Of a stretch of DNA of 6,045 nucleotides, positions 5,969 to 6,045 are shown piece by piece. A program made the translations under genes and the position numbers. Location of the stretch: positions 1 to 6,045 of the forward strand of contig DYOT01000082.1 of NCBI GenBank assembly GCA_020720345.1, in the 5' to 3' direction. Below the pieces are notes generated by a model. That model did not search any database, had not been told where the DNA came from, and saw only the letters and a program-made list of their open reading frames with translations. Numbering within the stretch: the first letter of the stretch is position 1; each line of letters begins with the position of its first letter. This DNA comes from Candidatus Caenarcanum sp. Its GTDB lineage: Bacteria > Cyanobacteriota > Vampirovibrionia > Gastranaerophilales > UBA9971.

Positions 5969-6040
5969 TGGGGCGTCGCCAAGTGGTAAGGCACCGGTTT
6001 TTGGTACCGGCATCCGTAGGTTCGAATCCTCCCGCCCCAG
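5969..6040 (+). tRNA. tRNA-Gln (anticodon UUG)
   Basis: A complete cloverleaf. The 7-bp acceptor stem pairs TGGGGCG (5969-5975) with CGCCCCA (6033-6039) and G6040 is the discriminator. The D stem is GCC/GGC (5978-5980, 5990-5992). The anticodon stem CCGGT/ACCGG encloses the loop TTTTGGT (5999-6005), anticodon TTG at 6001-6003 and G at position 37. The variable loop has 5 bases and the T loop TTCGAAT is at 6021-6027. The U-A first pair and G discriminator are usual for bacterial tRNA-Gln. The T stem GTAGG/CCTCC has one U-C mismatch (T6017 with C6031, positions 50 and 64). CCA is not encoded, so it must be added enzymatically. The sequence runs to five bases from the window edge, so its terminator or following genes are not visible. 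Confidence 0.96.
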
Positions 6041-6045
6041 TATCT

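Noticed and set aside
5969..6045. tRNA-Gln as an integration (attachment) site
   Set aside because: No integrase gene and no repeated copy of the tRNA 3' end is present in the window; the right side is not visible.

Overview
This is an AT-rich bacterial chromosome window of ordinary housekeeping genes. It holds four recognisable enzyme genes, two small genes I do not recognise and one tRNA. All four enzyme genes lie on the minus strand: ctpA (secreted S41 protease), pheA (prephenate dehydratase), nadC (quinolinate phosphoribosyltransferase) and nadB (L-aspartate oxidase). No mobile element, CRISPR array, prophage or defence system is visible. Lineage is uncertain. The cyanobacterium-like tRNA-Gln (G37 in the anticodon loop, cyano-like D arm) and the unusual NadC C-terminus resemble what I recall of Cyanobacteriota, and the low GC would fit a non-photosynthetic relative (Vampirovibrionia/Melainabacteria type). 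This is inference from memory, not a search result.

Layout from left to right. Positions 8-31 form a symmetrical intrinsic terminator that overlaps the ctpA stop codon. ctpA (31-1302, minus) starts with TTG behind a good Shine-Dalgarno and has its own candidate promoter in the 115-base gap before pheA; a 9-bp AT-rich dyad overlaps the -35 box. pheA (1418-2281) lies 11 bases after the stop of an unknown 179-residue gene (2293-2832). These two probably form a transcription unit, with a candidate promoter that overlaps the 3' end of nadC. nadC follows (2891-3727, start chosen by its ribosome binding site). A 163-base divergent gap (3728-3890) separates nadC from a 91-residue orphan gene on the plus strand (3891-4166), which collides tail to tail with nadB (16-base overlap). 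nadB (4151-5791) has a good promoter (5828-5855). Back to back with it is a strong promoter (5874-5903) reading right into tRNA-Gln(UUG) (5969-6040).

How the genes fit together: NadB oxidises aspartate to iminoaspartate, and NadC converts quinolinate to nicotinate mononucleotide. They are the first and third steps of de novo NAD synthesis; the middle enzyme NadA is not in this window. PheA makes phenylpyruvate for phenylalanine. CtpA acts outside the cytoplasmic membrane. The two nad genes are interrupted by an oppositely oriented orphan gene, and their upstream regions share a TGTAAC-centred word that could be a common operator. No gap exceeds 300 bases.
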